A stretch of DNA of 64,000 bases from Actinoplanes lobatus. GTDB taxonomy: Bacteria > Actinomycetota > Actinomycetes > Mycobacteriales > Micromonosporaceae. The DNA is taken from the NCBI RefSeq assembly GCF_014205215.1, contig NZ_JACHNC010000001.1, positions 501,001 through 565,000 on the forward strand, read 5' to 3'. Positions within the stretch are counted from its first letter, which is position 1; the number at the start of each line of letters is the position of its first letter. Shown in pieces: positions 25,819 to 34,802 of this stretch. The notes beneath the pieces were generated by a model. That model did no database searches, was not told where the DNA came from, and was given only the letters and a program-made list of their open reading frames with translations. A program made the position numbers and the translations under genes.

Positions 25819-28800
25819 ATGTCCAGATTCAGGTTGATAGCCGCGGCCACGGCCGCCGGCTTGATAGCCGCCCTCGTGCACGCCCCGCCCTCGATGGCCG
25901 CCGGACCGAACCTCGCGGCCGGCAAGACCTTCAGCGCCTCCAGCTACACCGACGTCTACCCGGCCGGGAACGCCGGCGACGGCAACGCCAACACGTACTG
26001 GGAGAGCAACAACAACGCCTTCCCGCAGTGGCTCCAGGTCGACCTCGGCACGTCCACCCAGGTCAACCAGGCCGTACTCAAGCTGCCGCCGGCCACCGCC
26101 TGGAACACCCGCACGCAGACGCTGTCGATCCAGGGCAGCACCGACGGCGGCTCGTTCAGCACCCTCAAGGCGAGCGCCGGGTACAGCTTCAACCCGTCCT
26201 CGGGCAACACGGTGACGATCGATTTCGGTACGGCGAGCGCGCGCTTCGTCCGGCTGAACTTCACCGGCAACACGGCCTGGCCCGCCGGGCAGCTCTCCGA
26301 ACTGGAGATCTACGGCCCGGTCAGCGGGGACAGCCAGGCGCCGACCGCACCCGGCAACCTCGCCTACACCGAGCCGGCGAGCGGGCAGATCCGGCTGACC
26401 TGGAACGCGTCGACCGACAACGTGGGCGTCACCGGCTACGACGTCTACGCCAACGGGGTGCTGCGCACATCGGTGGCCGGCAACGTGCTGACGTACACCG
26501 ACAACCAGCCGGACAGCGCAACCGTCGCCTACCACGTGCGGGCCAAGGACGCGGCCGGCAACGTCTCGGCGAACAGCGACACGGTGACCCGTACCGGCGC
26601 TTCCGGTGACAGCCAGGCGCCGACGACCCCGGGGACGCTGTCCTACACCCAGCCGGCGGCCGGGCAGATCCGCCTGGCCTGGGGCGCGTCCACCGACAAC
26701 GTGGGCGTGACCGGCTACAACGTGTACGCCAACGGGACCTTGAAGACCACGGTCACCGGAACCACGTACACCGACAGCCAGCCGGACACGGCGACCGTCG
26801 CCTACTACGTGAAGGCCCGTGACGCGGCCGGCAACGAGTCGGCGGCCAGCAACACGGTCACCCGCACCGGGACCCCGCAGAACGGCACGAACCTGGCGGT
26901 CGGCAAGCCGATCGAGGCGTCCTCGGTGATCCACACGTTCGTGGCCGCGAACGCGAACGACAACGACACCGCCACCTACTGGGAGGGCAGCGCGTACCCG
27001 GCGAACCTCACGGTCAAGCTGGGCGCCAACGCCACCGTGTCGTCGGTGGTCGTCAAGCTGAATCCGGCGACCGAGTGGGGCGCGCGGCAGCAGACGTTCG
27101 CGATCCTCGGGCGGGAGCAGTCGGCGTCCGCGTACACCACGATCGTGGGCTCCGCGACGTACAGCTTCAATCCGGCGAGTGGCAACACGGTGACCGTGCC
27201 GGTGAGCGCGACCACCGCGGACGTCCGTCTGTCCTTCACCGCCAACACCGGTGCGCCCAGCGGCCAGGTCGCCGAGCTCCAGGTCATCGGCACCCCGGCG
27301 CCGAACCCGGACCTCACGGTCACCGGGATCACGTTCTCCCCGGCAACGCCGGTGGAGACCGACGCGATCACGCTGTCCGCCACGGTGCGCAACGCGGGCA
27401 CGGCCGCGTCTCCGGCCTCCGAGGTCAACTTCTACCTGGGTACGACGAAGGCCGGCACCGCCTCGGTCGGCGCCCTCGCGGCCGGCGCCTCCGCGACCGT
27501 CACCGCCTCGATCGGCGCGCGGGACGCGGGCACCTACGCGGTCGGCGCGAAGGTCGACGAGGCGAACACGGTCATCGAGACCAACGACGCCAACAACTCC
27601 TACAACAGCCCGGACAACCTGGTCGTGGCGCCGGTCAGCAGCTCCGACCTGGTCGCCTCGGTGGTCTCCTGGTCCCCGGGCAACCCGGCGGCCGGCAACA
27701 CGGTCACCTTCTCGGCGACGCTGAAGAACCAGGGCACCGCGGCCAGCGGCGGCGGCGCGCACGGCGTCACTGTGACGATCCTGAACGGCGCCTCCGTGGT
27801 GAGGACGTTCACCAGCTCGTGGACCGGAACCCTGGCCGCCGGCGCCTCGTCGCCGTCGATCAGCCTGGGCACCTGGACCGCGGTCAACGGCAAGTACACG
27901 GTTCGGACGGTGGTCGCGAACGACACCAACGAGCTGCCGGTGAAGCAGGGCAACAACACCAGCGAGAAGCCGTTCTTCGTGGGGCGTGGCGCGAACATGC
28001 CGTACGACATGTACGAGGCCGAGGACGGTCAGACCGGCGGCGGCGCGCAGGTCGCCGGCCCGAACCGGATCGTCGGTGACCTGGCCGGCGAGGCGTCCGG
28101 CCGGAAGGCGGTCACGCTCGACCAGACCGGCTCGTACGTGCAGTGGACCACCCGCGCGGCGACCAACACGGTGGTGGCGCGGTTCTCCATCCCGGACGGC
28201 ACGACCAGCTCGATCAACGTGTACGTCAACGGCACGCTCAACAGGACGCTGCCGCTGACCTCTCGTTTTGCCTGGCTCTACGGTAACGAGACCAACCCGC
28301 AGAACTCGGGGACCGGTCCGCGCCACATCTACGACGAAGCCAACATCATGTTGACTGGATCGTTCCCGGCCGGAAGTACAGTCAAGCTACAGAAGGATGC
28401 AGTCAACACCGGCAACATCGCCATCGACTTCATCAACCTGGAGCAGGTCGCCCCGATCGCCAACCCGGATCCGTCCCGCTATGTCGTACCGGCCGGATTC
28501 GACCACCAGTCGGTGCAGAACGCACTGGACGCCGCCCGTCAGGACACCACCAAGCTGGGCGTCTACCTGCCGGCCGGCGACTACCAGACAAGCAACAAGC
28601 TCCAGGTGTACGGGCGGTCGTTGCGGGTCATCGGGGCCGGACCCTGGTACACCCGCTTCCACACCCCGTCCACCCAGTCCGAGACGGACGCCGGTTTCCG
28701 GGCCGACGCCACCGCCAACGGCTCGACGTTCGCGAACTTCGCGTTCTTCGGCAACTACACGATCCGCATCGACGGCCCCGGCAAGGTGTTCGACCTGGCC

Positions 28801-29637
28801 AACGTCGCCGACATCACGATCGACAACATCTGGGCCGAGCACACGGTGTGCCTCTACTGGGGCGCGAACACCGACCGGATGAAGATCACCAACTCGCGGA
28901 TCCGGAACATGTTCGCCGACGGCGTCAACATGACCAACGGCAGCACCGACAACCTGGTCGACAACAACGACGCCCGGGCCACCGGTGACGACAGCTTCGC
29001 GCTGTTCTCCGCCATCGACGCCGGCGGCTCCGACGAGATCAACAACGTCTACTCGAACCTGTCCACCACGCTGACCTGGCGTGCCGCGGGCATCGCGGTC
29101 TACGGCGGGTACGCCAACACGTTCAAGAACATCTACATCGCGGACACCCTGGTCTACTCGGGCATCACGATCAGCTCGCTGGACTTCGGCTACCCGATGA
29201 ACGGTTTCGGCGCCAGCCCGCCGACCGTGTTCGAGAACATCTCGATCGTCCGGGCCGGCGGCCACTTCTGGGGCAGTCAGGTGTTCCCGGCGATCTGGGT
29301 GTTCTCGGCGTCCAAGGTGTTCCAGGGCATCCGGGTGAACAACGTCGACATCGTCGACCCCACCTACTCCGGGATCATGTTCCAGACCAACTACGTGGGT
29401 GGACAACCGCAGAACCCGATCAAGGACACGATCTTCACCAACGTGTCGATCACCGGGGCGAAGAGGAGCGGCGACCAGTTCGACGCGAAGTCCGGCTACG
29501 GCATCTGGGCCAACCCGATGCCGGAGGCTGGCCAGGGGCCGGCGGTCGGCTCGGCCACCTTCACCAACCTCCAGTTGAGCGACAACTACCGCGACATCGA
29601 GAACCCGACGACCACCTTCACCATCACGCGTAACTGA
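25819..29637 (+). CDS. Secreted modular GH87 alpha-1,3-glucanase / mycodextranase
   Basis: A 1272-residue exported enzyme (start 25819 or GTG 25807). Order: signal peptide (1-28), discoidin-like CBM (about 30-165), two FN3 domains (170-350), second discoidin-like CBM (360-495), two CARDB domains (500-720), CBM6-like module starting MYEAEDGQTGGG, and a right-handed beta-helix catalytic region (about 890-1270). Candidate catalytic aspartates are Asp1034 (FADGVNMTNG) and Asp1057/Asp1058 (TGDDSFALFS). Their spacing of 23 and 24 matches that recalled for characterised GH87 enzymes. It should degrade fungal or bacterial alpha-1,3-glucan outside the cell, feeding the upstream importer and GH13. Confidence 0.85.
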   Translation: MSRFRLIAAATAAGLIAALVHAPPSMAAGPNLAAGKTFSASSYTDVYPAGNAGDGNANTYWESNNNAFPQWLQVDLGTSTQVNQAVLKLPPATAWNTRTQTLSIQGSTDGGSFSTLKASAGYSFNPSSGNTVTIDFGTASARFVRLNFTGNTAWPAGQLSELEIYGPVSGDSQAPTAPGNLAYTEPASGQIRLTWNASTDNVGVTGYDVYANGVLRTSVAGNVLTYTDNQPDSATVAYHVRAKDAAGNVSANSDTVTRTGASGDSQAPTTPGTLSYTQPAAGQIRLAWGASTDNVGVTGYNVYANGTLKTTVTGTTYTDSQPDTATVAYYVKARDAAGNESAASNTVTRTGTPQNGTNLAVGKPIEASSVIHTFVAANANDNDTATYWEGSAYPANLTVKLGANATVSSVVVKLNPATEWGARQQTFAILGREQSASAYTTIVGSATYSFNPASGNTVTVPVSATTADVRLSFTANTGAPSGQVAELQVIGTPAPNPDLTVTGITFSPATPVETDAITLSATVRNAGTAASPASEVNFYLGTTKAGTASVGALAAGASATVTASIGARDAGTYAVGAKVDEANTVIETNDANNSYNSPDNLVVAPVSSSDLVASVVSWSPGNPAAGNTVTFSATLKNQGTAASGGGAHGVTVTILNGASVVRTFTSSWTGTLAAGASSPSISLGTWTAVNGKYTVRTVVANDTNELPVKQGNNTSEKPFFVGRGANMPYDMYEAEDGQTGGGAQVAGPNRIVGDLAGEASGRKAVTLDQTGSYVQWTTRAATNTVVARFSIPDGTTSSINVYVNGTLNRTLPLTSRFAWLYGNETNPQNSGTGPRHIYDEANIMLTGSFPAGSTVKLQKDAVNTGNIAIDFINLEQVAPIANPDPSRYVVPAGFDHQSVQNALDAARQDTTKLGVYLPAGDYQTSNKLQVYGRSLRVIGAGPWYTRFHTPSTQSETDAGFRADATANGSTFANFAFFGNYTIRIDGPGKVFDLANVADITIDNIWAEHTVCLYWGANTDRMKITNSRIRNMFADGVNMTNGSTDNLVDNNDARATGDDSFALFSAIDAGGSDEINNVYSNLSTTLTWRAAGIAVYGGYANTFKNIYIADTLVYSGITISSLDFGYPMNGFGASPPTVFENISIVRAGGHFWGSQVFPAIWVFSASKVFQGIRVNNVDIVDPTYSGIMFQTNYVGGQPQNPIKDTIFTNVSITGAKRSGDQFDAKSGYGIWANPMPEAGQGPAVGSATFTNLQLSDNYRDIENPTTTFTITRN

Positions 29638-29650
29638 GCGACACGGGGAT

Positions 29651-29686
29651 GAATGTGCCCGCGCCCACCCGGGTGCGGGCACATTC
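29651..29686. terminator. Terminator hairpin after the GH87 gene
   Basis: A perfect 12-bp stem (GAATGTGCCCGC / GCGGGCACATTC) with a 12-nt loop, 13 bp after the stop. There is no T tract. It separates the glucan locus from the YcxB-like genes. Confidence 0.75.
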
Positions 29687-29699
29687 GTAAGATCCATCG

Positions 29700-30395
29700 G
29701 TGCACATCGAGTTCACCGCCGCCCGCTCCCCCGAGTACTACCGGAACAGGTTCCCCGACCGGACCTCGCGGGCCGCCAAGATCCTGTCCGCCGTGGTCGT
29801 CCCGATCGGGATCGTGGCCGTGTTCGTCGTGGTGGGTGGCGAGTTCAGCCCGAACGCCCTGGTGACCGGGGGCCTGCTGATCCTGGCGGCGATCGCGGCG
29901 ATCGGGTGCGCGCGGTGGCTGGCCGTGCGGGCGGCCCGCCGGACCGCGCCGGTACCGGAATCCGAGCTGATCCCGCACGACTGGGTGCTCACCGACGAGC
30001 GGCTCGTCGCGTCCACGGCCGAATCGTCCACCGAGTACGAATGGTCGGCGTTCGAGGCGATGTTCGTGCTGGACGACGCCTATCTGCTGCGCACCGGGAC
30101 CGGCCGGATCGCCGACATCCCGCGGGCGCCGCTGACCCCGGAACAGGACGCCGAACTGCGAACCTTCCTCTGCGCGGTGGTCGACCGCCCGGAATCCAGC
30201 ATCGGCCCCGACCACCCGGAATCCGCCATCGCCCCCGACCAGCCGGACTCCGCCACCAGCCCCGACCGCCCCGAGCCCACCATCAGCCCCGACCAGCCGG
30301 ACTCCGCCACCAGCCCCGACCGCCCCGAATCCACCATCAGCCCCGACCAGCCGGACTCCGCCACCAGTCCATCCGCGGAATCGCCGGCGGCCTGA
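29700..30395 (+). CDS. YcxB-like membrane protein with repetitive acidic/proline tail
   Basis: A 231-residue protein from GTG 29700. Two hydrophobic helices occupy about residues 28-75, followed by a YcxB-type domain (HDWVLTDERLVASTAES, YEWSAFEAMFVLDDAYLLR). From about residue 160 the chain becomes a repeated tail of SPDRPESTISPDQPDSAT-type units. Two exact-length 54-bp copies are at 30258-30311 and 30312-30365, with decayed copies before them. The tail is probably disordered. Function of the family is unknown. A paralogous gene starts 2 bp after its stop. Confidence 0.75.
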   Translation: MHIEFTAARSPEYYRNRFPDRTSRAAKILSAVVVPIGIVAVFVVVGGEFSPNALVTGGLLILAAIAAIGCARWLAVRAARRTAPVPESELIPHDWVLTDERLVASTAESSTEYEWSAFEAMFVLDDAYLLRTGTGRIADIPRAPLTPEQDAELRTFLCAVVDRPESSIGPDHPESAIAPDQPDSATSPDRPEPTISPDQPDSATSPDRPESTISPDQPDSATSPSAESPAA

Positions 30396-30397
30396 CC

Positions 30398-30895
30398 GTG
30401 CGCCTGGAAATCAGCCGGAACGGGCCGTTGCCCCCGCTGCGCCGGGCTCCGCGCCGGCTCGTCCCGCTCGTCGCGCCACTGGTCCTGGCCGGGGTCGCCG
30501 GAACAGCGCTCGGCCTGTGGCTGGACGCTCCGGGCCCGTTCACCGTGTCCGCCGCGGTCCTGGCGATCACCGGGGCGGGCGCGATCGGCATCGAGATCCG
30601 CACCCGCCCGCGCCGGGCCCGGCGTGTGATCACACCGCTCCCGGAGACGTGGACGGTCACCGACGACGGGGTCGAGGTCCGCACGGCGGAGAGCCGCAAG
30701 GTGTGGAACTGGGCACTGGTCCGTTCGGCGGCCGCCCACTCGGACCGGTACCGCCTCACCCTGGACGGCTCCGTCCACATCGACCTGCCCCGCCCGGAGT
30801 CCCCGGCCGACGACGCGCTGCTCGACGACTTCCTCCGGCGGCGCACCCTGCTGCCACCGCTGTCCGGGGGCCTTTCGCCCTGGTCGCGGCGCTGA
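30398..30895 (+). CDS. YcxB-like small membrane protein
   Basis: A 165-residue protein from GTG 30398. It has two adjacent hydrophobic helices (about residues 22-62) and then a domain reading TWTVTDDGVEVRTAESRKVW, arranged as in the preceding gene, so the two are likely paralogues acting together. No tail repeat. The GTG start is supported by 2-bp spacing from the upstream stop. Function unknown. Confidence 0.7.
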   Translation: MRLEISRNGPLPPLRRAPRRLVPLVAPLVLAGVAGTALGLWLDAPGPFTVSAAVLAITGAGAIGIEIRTRPRRARRVITPLPETWTVTDDGVEVRTAESRKVWNWALVRSAAAHSDRYRLTLDGSVHIDLPRPESPADDALLDDFLRRRTLLPPLSGGLSPWSRR

Positions 30896-30933
30896 CCCTG
30901 GTGTGACTTGATGTCCGGTTCTACCGTCGTGGC

Positions 30934-31722
30934 ATGCAGCCCGATCCGCGAGCCCGTGCCGGATGGCAGCGACCGCCGGAACCGCCGGTCACCTTCTGGT
31001 GGTTTCTCGTCCCGTTGCTGACCTGCGGGCTGGGCACGGCCCCGATGGTGCTGGCCGGTGCGATCAAGCTCCGCTCGCAGACGCACCTGATCCTCGCCGG
31101 CGTCTACTTCGTGGCGTTCTTCGGCAACTGCGCGGGCTCGGCGGTGACGAGTGACGGCTCGGATTCGGCGGCGGCGATCCTGCTCAGCATGGTCTCCATG
31201 GTCCTGTGGGTGGTCGGGACGTTCCACGTCGGATTCCTCCAGCAGCGGGTCCGGGCCGAGTTCCTCAGCCGAAACCCCCAACCCCAACCCCATCCTCCGG
31301 CGTACGGCAGAGCCACGCCCCGCCCCCGCCTGTCCCACTACCCGCCACCGCGCCCGGACTGGAACAGGACGCCGGCCGTCGATCCGGCGCTGGCCAAGGC
31401 GCAGTGGCGGGCCGCCCGCCGGGAGGAGGCCCGCCGGGTCCAGGCCGAGCAGCCGTCCGTCGCCTCCGAGCTGATGATCGGCCGCCCCGACCTGCCGGGC
31501 CGCGAGTACGACGACGGTGGCCTCGTCGACGTCAACCACGTCCCCGCCGAGTGGCTGGCCCGCGCCCTGCGGATCGAGCGCCCGCTCGCCGACCGCATCG
31601 CCGAGGCCCGCGACCTGCACAACGGTTTCACCAGCGCGGACGAGTTGCTCGTCTACTGTGACGGCCTCACCCCGGAGAAGCTGGCCCAGTTCCGCGACCG
31701 CCTGGTGTTCACCCCCCGCTGA
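30934..31722 (+). CDS. Membrane protein with C-terminal helix-hairpin-helix domain
   Basis: A 262-residue protein with three hydrophobic segments between about residues 20 and 105, a Pro-rich linker, and a C-terminal HHH-like domain. The latter reads LVDVNHVPAEWLARALRIE then ADRIAEARDLHNGFTSADEL, similar in layout to ComEA-type hairpins. HHH motifs usually contact DNA or proteins, so it may tether something to the membrane. Its last codons and stop lie in the first unit of a 14-bp tandem array, so the C-terminus may vary between strains. Specific function unknown. Confidence 0.72.
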   Translation: MQPDPRARAGWQRPPEPPVTFWWFLVPLLTCGLGTAPMVLAGAIKLRSQTHLILAGVYFVAFFGNCAGSAVTSDGSDSAAAILLSMVSMVLWVVGTFHVGFLQQRVRAEFLSRNPQPQPHPPAYGRATPRPRLSHYPPPRPDWNRTPAVDPALAKAQWRAARREEARRVQAEQPSVASELMIGRPDLPGREYDDGGLVDVNHVPAEWLARALRIERPLADRIAEARDLHNGFTSADELLVYCDGLTPEKLAQFRDRLVFTPR

Positions 31723-31849
31723 CCACCCCCCCCCCGCTGACCACCCCCCGCTGACCGAGCCCCGCTGACCGAGCCCCGCTGACCAAGCCCCGCTGACCAA
31801 GCCCCGCTGACCAAGCCCCGCTGACCGAGGCCCGCTGACCGAGGCCCCC
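31712..31849. repeat. 14-bp tandem array (left side of repeat island 2)
   Basis: About nine units of CCCCGCTGACCRAG-type sequence start at the stop codon of the HHH protein and run to the base before the inverted-repeat element at 31850. A run of ten C residues lies at 31726-31735. Both features are prone to slippage. Confidence 0.85.
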
Positions 31850-32171
31850 GCGATCTTGGACGATTGACCACCCCCAGGAGTCTCCTTCTTGGGCGTTCGC
31901 GGTTCTACGTCAAGCGCCCGGTCGGGCGAATCGCCAAATGGGGGCGCCGTCCGCCGCACTAGGCGAAAATGGGGCTTTCGCCGGAAACAGGCGCCCGTTT
32001 CACCCGCTTTGCCCGCCGCTGTTGTGCGATCTTGAACGATTTGCCACCCGAGGCGGTGGTAAATCGTTCAAGATCGCTCCGGGTGGCGCGTCCTGCTGGC
32101 GAGGGATTGCGGATTCGGCCGTAGGCAGCCAAGAAGAAGACTCCCAGCGGTGGGAAAACGTCCAAGATCGC
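31850..32171. repeat. Inverted-repeat element 2: 322-bp unit with about 44-bp imperfect terminal inverted repeats
   Basis: The left end (from 31850) begins GCGATCTTGGACG and contains GGAGTCTCCTTCTTGG. The right end, read on the other strand from 32171, begins GCGATCTTGGACG and contains GGAGTCTTCTTCTTGG. About 36 of 44 positions agree. A full palindrome of the same family sits inside at 32026-32077. No frame inside looks coding. The structure resembles a non-autonomous MITE; no target-site duplication or transposase is evident. Confidence 0.7.
32026..32077. repeat. 52-bp near-perfect palindrome inside element 2
   Basis: Left arm GCGATCTTGAACGATTTGCC then ACC; right arm GGTGGTAAATCGTTCAAGAT then CGC. 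Only one of 23 pairs mismatches, around a 6-nt loop. It is the best preserved member of the family also seen at 14136-14183 and 14250-14297. Confidence 0.85.
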
Positions 32172-32424
32172 CGCGGAAGCCGCGGAAGCCGCGGGAGTTG
32201 TGGAAGTTGTGGAAGTTGTGGGAGCCGCGGGAGTTGTGGAAGTTGTGGGAGCCACGGGAGTTGTGGAAGTTGTGGGAGCCACGGGAGTTGTGGAAGTTGT
32301 GGGAGCCACGGGAGTTGTGGAAGTTGTGGGAGCCACGGGAGTTGTGGAAGTTGTGGGAGCCACGGGAGTTGTGGAAGTTGTGGGAGCCACGGGAGTTGTG
32401 GAAGTTGTGGGAGTTGTGGCGAGC
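32172..32424. repeat. 27-bp tandem array (right side of repeat island 2)
   Basis: Seven 27-bp units run from 32220 to 32408 (GGGAGCCACGGGAGTTGTGG then AAGTTGT); six are identical and the first has one change. Degenerate 9-bp pieces precede from 32172 and a partial unit follows. The period is a multiple of three, so open frames such as 31938-32495 run through it. These frames lack an SD and biased third positions, so I do not call them genes. Confidence 0.9.
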
Positions 32425-32579
32425 GATGCGTTTGGGCAGTTCTGAGGGGTGGCTGGACCACCCACTCACGCCCGGCGGGCGCGTTACGGCCGTGAGGCCG
32501 CAGCGCGATCGCGCGGCAGGGCGGAACGGCCACGATTCTTCGGGGACGTTCCACCGCGTACCGGAAACGGGTTTTGGTT

Positions 32580-34706
32580 TCAGACGGCCGGGATCGACGA
32601 GATGGGGCGGGCGTCGCCGAGGACCGGATCGACCTCGTACATCCGGGCTTCGGCGAGGTCGAAGTACATGCCGGCGAGACGCAGCCGACCGGCGTCCTCG
32701 GCGGCCCGGACCGCCGGATAGGTGCGCAGGTTGGCGAGTTGCCGCACCACGTTGTCGGTGCAGCAACGTTCCTCGTCGCCGCTGTCGCTGAAGTCGACCC
32801 CGGAGAGGGCAAGCCAGTCGCCGAGAGCGGACCCGGGCAGGGCCGCGCCGCTCATCAGGGCGCGGACAGCTCCGCAGCCGGAGTGGCCGCAGACCGTGAT
32901 GGTGGTGACGCCGAGGACCTCGACGGCGTATTCGACGGCCGCGCCGGCCGAGACGTCGCCGGCGCCGTGCGGGGGCACGATGTTGCCGACGTTGCGGACG
33001 CAGAACAGGTCGCCCGGGCCGCTCGCGGTGATCAGGTTGGGGACCATCCGCGAGTCGGCGCAGGTGATGAAGAGCTGCTGCGGCCGCTGACCGTCGCGGG
33101 CCAGGTCGGCCAGGTGCGGCCGGACCATCGGGGCCACGGTCCGCTCGAACTCGGCGATGCCGGCCGCCATGGCGCCGCGGCGCTGCTGGTCCATGTCCTG
33201 CCAGCGGGACCAGGAGCCGAGCACCCGCGGGGTGCGTTTGCCGTCGCCGAGCCGCCCCGAGGTGGCCTGGTGGAACCAGGAGTCGTGCACCTCGCGGATG
33301 GTGACCGAGCCGCCGGCCCGCTCGTACCCGGACCGCCAGTCCCGGATCGTCTCGAACGCCCCGTGGTCGAGATAGTCGAGGTGCAGCTCGACGTCGACGT
33401 CCGCGCCAGGTGGCAGGGCGCCCAGCTCGCGGCTGAGCCGGGCCGACTCGACGAAGGACAGCGTGCCGTTGATGGTGATCAGCCACTCGCCGGGTGCGCG
33501 CTCGACCCGGCGGATCTCCGAGCGGGTGAGCCGCCAGAGGATCAGCACGGCTGCGGTGATCATGCCGAGAGCCACGCCGGTGAGCAGGTCGACGAGGACC
33601 ACGCCGAGGGCGGTGACCAGATAGGTGGGCAGTTCCCGATGCCGGGCGTAGGTGCGGATCTGCCCGAGGTCGACCAGGCGGAGCCCGACGACGATCAGGA
33701 CGGCGGCCAGCACCGCCATCGGGATGGTCTCCAGCAGGCCGGCGAAGAGCAGCACGAACGCCGCGATCCAGAGGCCGTGCATGATCGCCGACGCGCGGGT
33801 ACGGGCGCCGGCCGCCACGTTCGTGGAGCTGCGCACGATCACGCCGGTCACCGGCAGACCACCGAGCAACCCGGACGCGGTGTTGGCGACACCCTGGCCG
33901 ACCAGTTCCCGGTTGAGGTCGGCCCGTGGGCCGTCGTGCAGCCGGTCCACGGCCACCGCGGAGAGCAGGGACTCGACACTCGCGACGATCGCGATGGTCA
34001 GCACCGCGATGGTGATCTCGCGCAGCGGCGCGTCCGGCCAGGCCGGGCGGATCAGGCCGGCCAGAGGTTCGTCGGGCAGGCGGACCCGGTCCACGTCGGC
34101 GTTCAGGGCGGCGGCGAGCGCGGTCATCGACACCACGGCGACCAGGGCGGCGGGCAGCAGCGAGAACCGGACGAGGCGGGGCCAGAGGATGAGGATCACG
34201 ACGGTGAGGACGCCCAGGACGGCGGCGGTGCCGTGGTGGGTGGCGATCTGGCCGGGCAGGTCGACCAGGTTCTGCCAGGCCGAGCTCTGCGGTGAGCCGC
34301 CGAGCATCACGTGGATCTGGCTGAGCGCGATGACCAGGCCGATGCCGGCCAGCATGCCGTGTACCACGGCCGGCGACAGGGCGAGGGCGGCGCGGCCCAG
34401 ACGGGAGACGCCGAGAAGGATCTGGACCAGGCCCGCGACGGCGATGATGGCGGCCGTGCCGGCGAACCCGTAGTCCGCGACGGTCCCGGCGACGATCACG
34501 GTGAGGCCCGCGGCGGGGCCGCTGACCTGTAAGGGAGCGCCGCCGAGGGCGCCCGCGACGATGCCGCCGACCACGGCGGCGACCAATCCCGCGAGTAATG
34601 GCGCACCCGAGGCCGCGGCGATGCCGAGGGACAACGGGATGGCGATCAGGAACACGACGATGGACGCCGGCAAGTCCCGGCGCAAAGAGTGCGTCAAGTC
34701 GGACAT
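32580..34706 (-). CDS. SulP transporter fused to beta-carbonic anhydrase
   Basis: A 708-residue membrane protein. Residues 1 to about 390 are a SulP anion transporter (SIVVFLIAIPLSLGIAAASG, QVSGPAAGLTVIVAG). A STAS-like domain follows (about 400-490). The C-terminal 200 residues are a beta-carbonic anhydrase with zinc ligands in ITCADSRMV and CGHSGCGAV. The fusion suggests bicarbonate uptake or export linked to CO2/HCO3- conversion at the membrane. The start at 34706 (MSDLTHSLRRDLPAS) is chosen because this is where SulP homology begins; the upstream 27 codons look like leader. It lies downstream of the kinase gene on the same strand. Confidence 0.9.
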   Translation of the reverse strand: MSDLTHSLRRDLPASIVVFLIAIPLSLGIAAASGAPLLAGLVAAVVGGIVAGALGGAPLQVSGPAAGLTVIVAGTVADYGFAGTAAIIAVAGLVQILLGVSRLGRAALALSPAVVHGMLAGIGLVIALSQIHVMLGGSPQSSAWQNLVDLPGQIATHHGTAAVLGVLTVVILILWPRLVRFSLLPAALVAVVSMTALAAALNADVDRVRLPDEPLAGLIRPAWPDAPLREITIAVLTIAIVASVESLLSAVAVDRLHDGPRADLNRELVGQGVANTASGLLGGLPVTGVIVRSSTNVAAGARTRASAIMHGLWIAAFVLLFAGLLETIPMAVLAAVLIVVGLRLVDLGQIRTYARHRELPTYLVTALGVVLVDLLTGVALGMITAAVLILWRLTRSEIRRVERAPGEWLITINGTLSFVESARLSRELGALPPGADVDVELHLDYLDHGAFETIRDWRSGYERAGGSVTIREVHDSWFHQATSGRLGDGKRTPRVLGSWSRWQDMDQQRRGAMAAGIAEFERTVAPMVRPHLADLARDGQRPQQLFITCADSRMVPNLITASGPGDLFCVRNVGNIVPPHGAGDVSAGAAVEYAVEVLGVTTITVCGHSGCGAVRALMSGAALPGSALGDWLALSGVDFSDSGDEERCCTDNVVRQLANLRTYPAVRAAEDAGRLRLAGMYFDLAEARMYEVDPVLGDARPISSIPAV

Positions 34707-34802
34707 TTCGGCAATGTACCGAATGATGGTTAACGGGTCATTACGTAAACGCCCCTTACAGAAAAGACACAGGAAGTGCGGAAACATGCCCGATGACCGG
34801 AG

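Noticed and set aside
25519..28326. 935-codon minus-strand open frame
   Set aside because: Shadow of the GH13, CBM fragment and GH87 genes; it lacks any domain and is Arg/Gly/Val-rich.
32172..32424. CRISPR-like array
   Set aside because: Repeats are contiguous with no unique spacers and no cas genes are present; the same holds for the other tandem arrays.
31938..32495. 185-codon open frame giving Gly-Ser-Cys repeats
   Set aside because: It arises from the 27-bp array, starts inside the inverted-repeat element and has no SD or recognisable domain.
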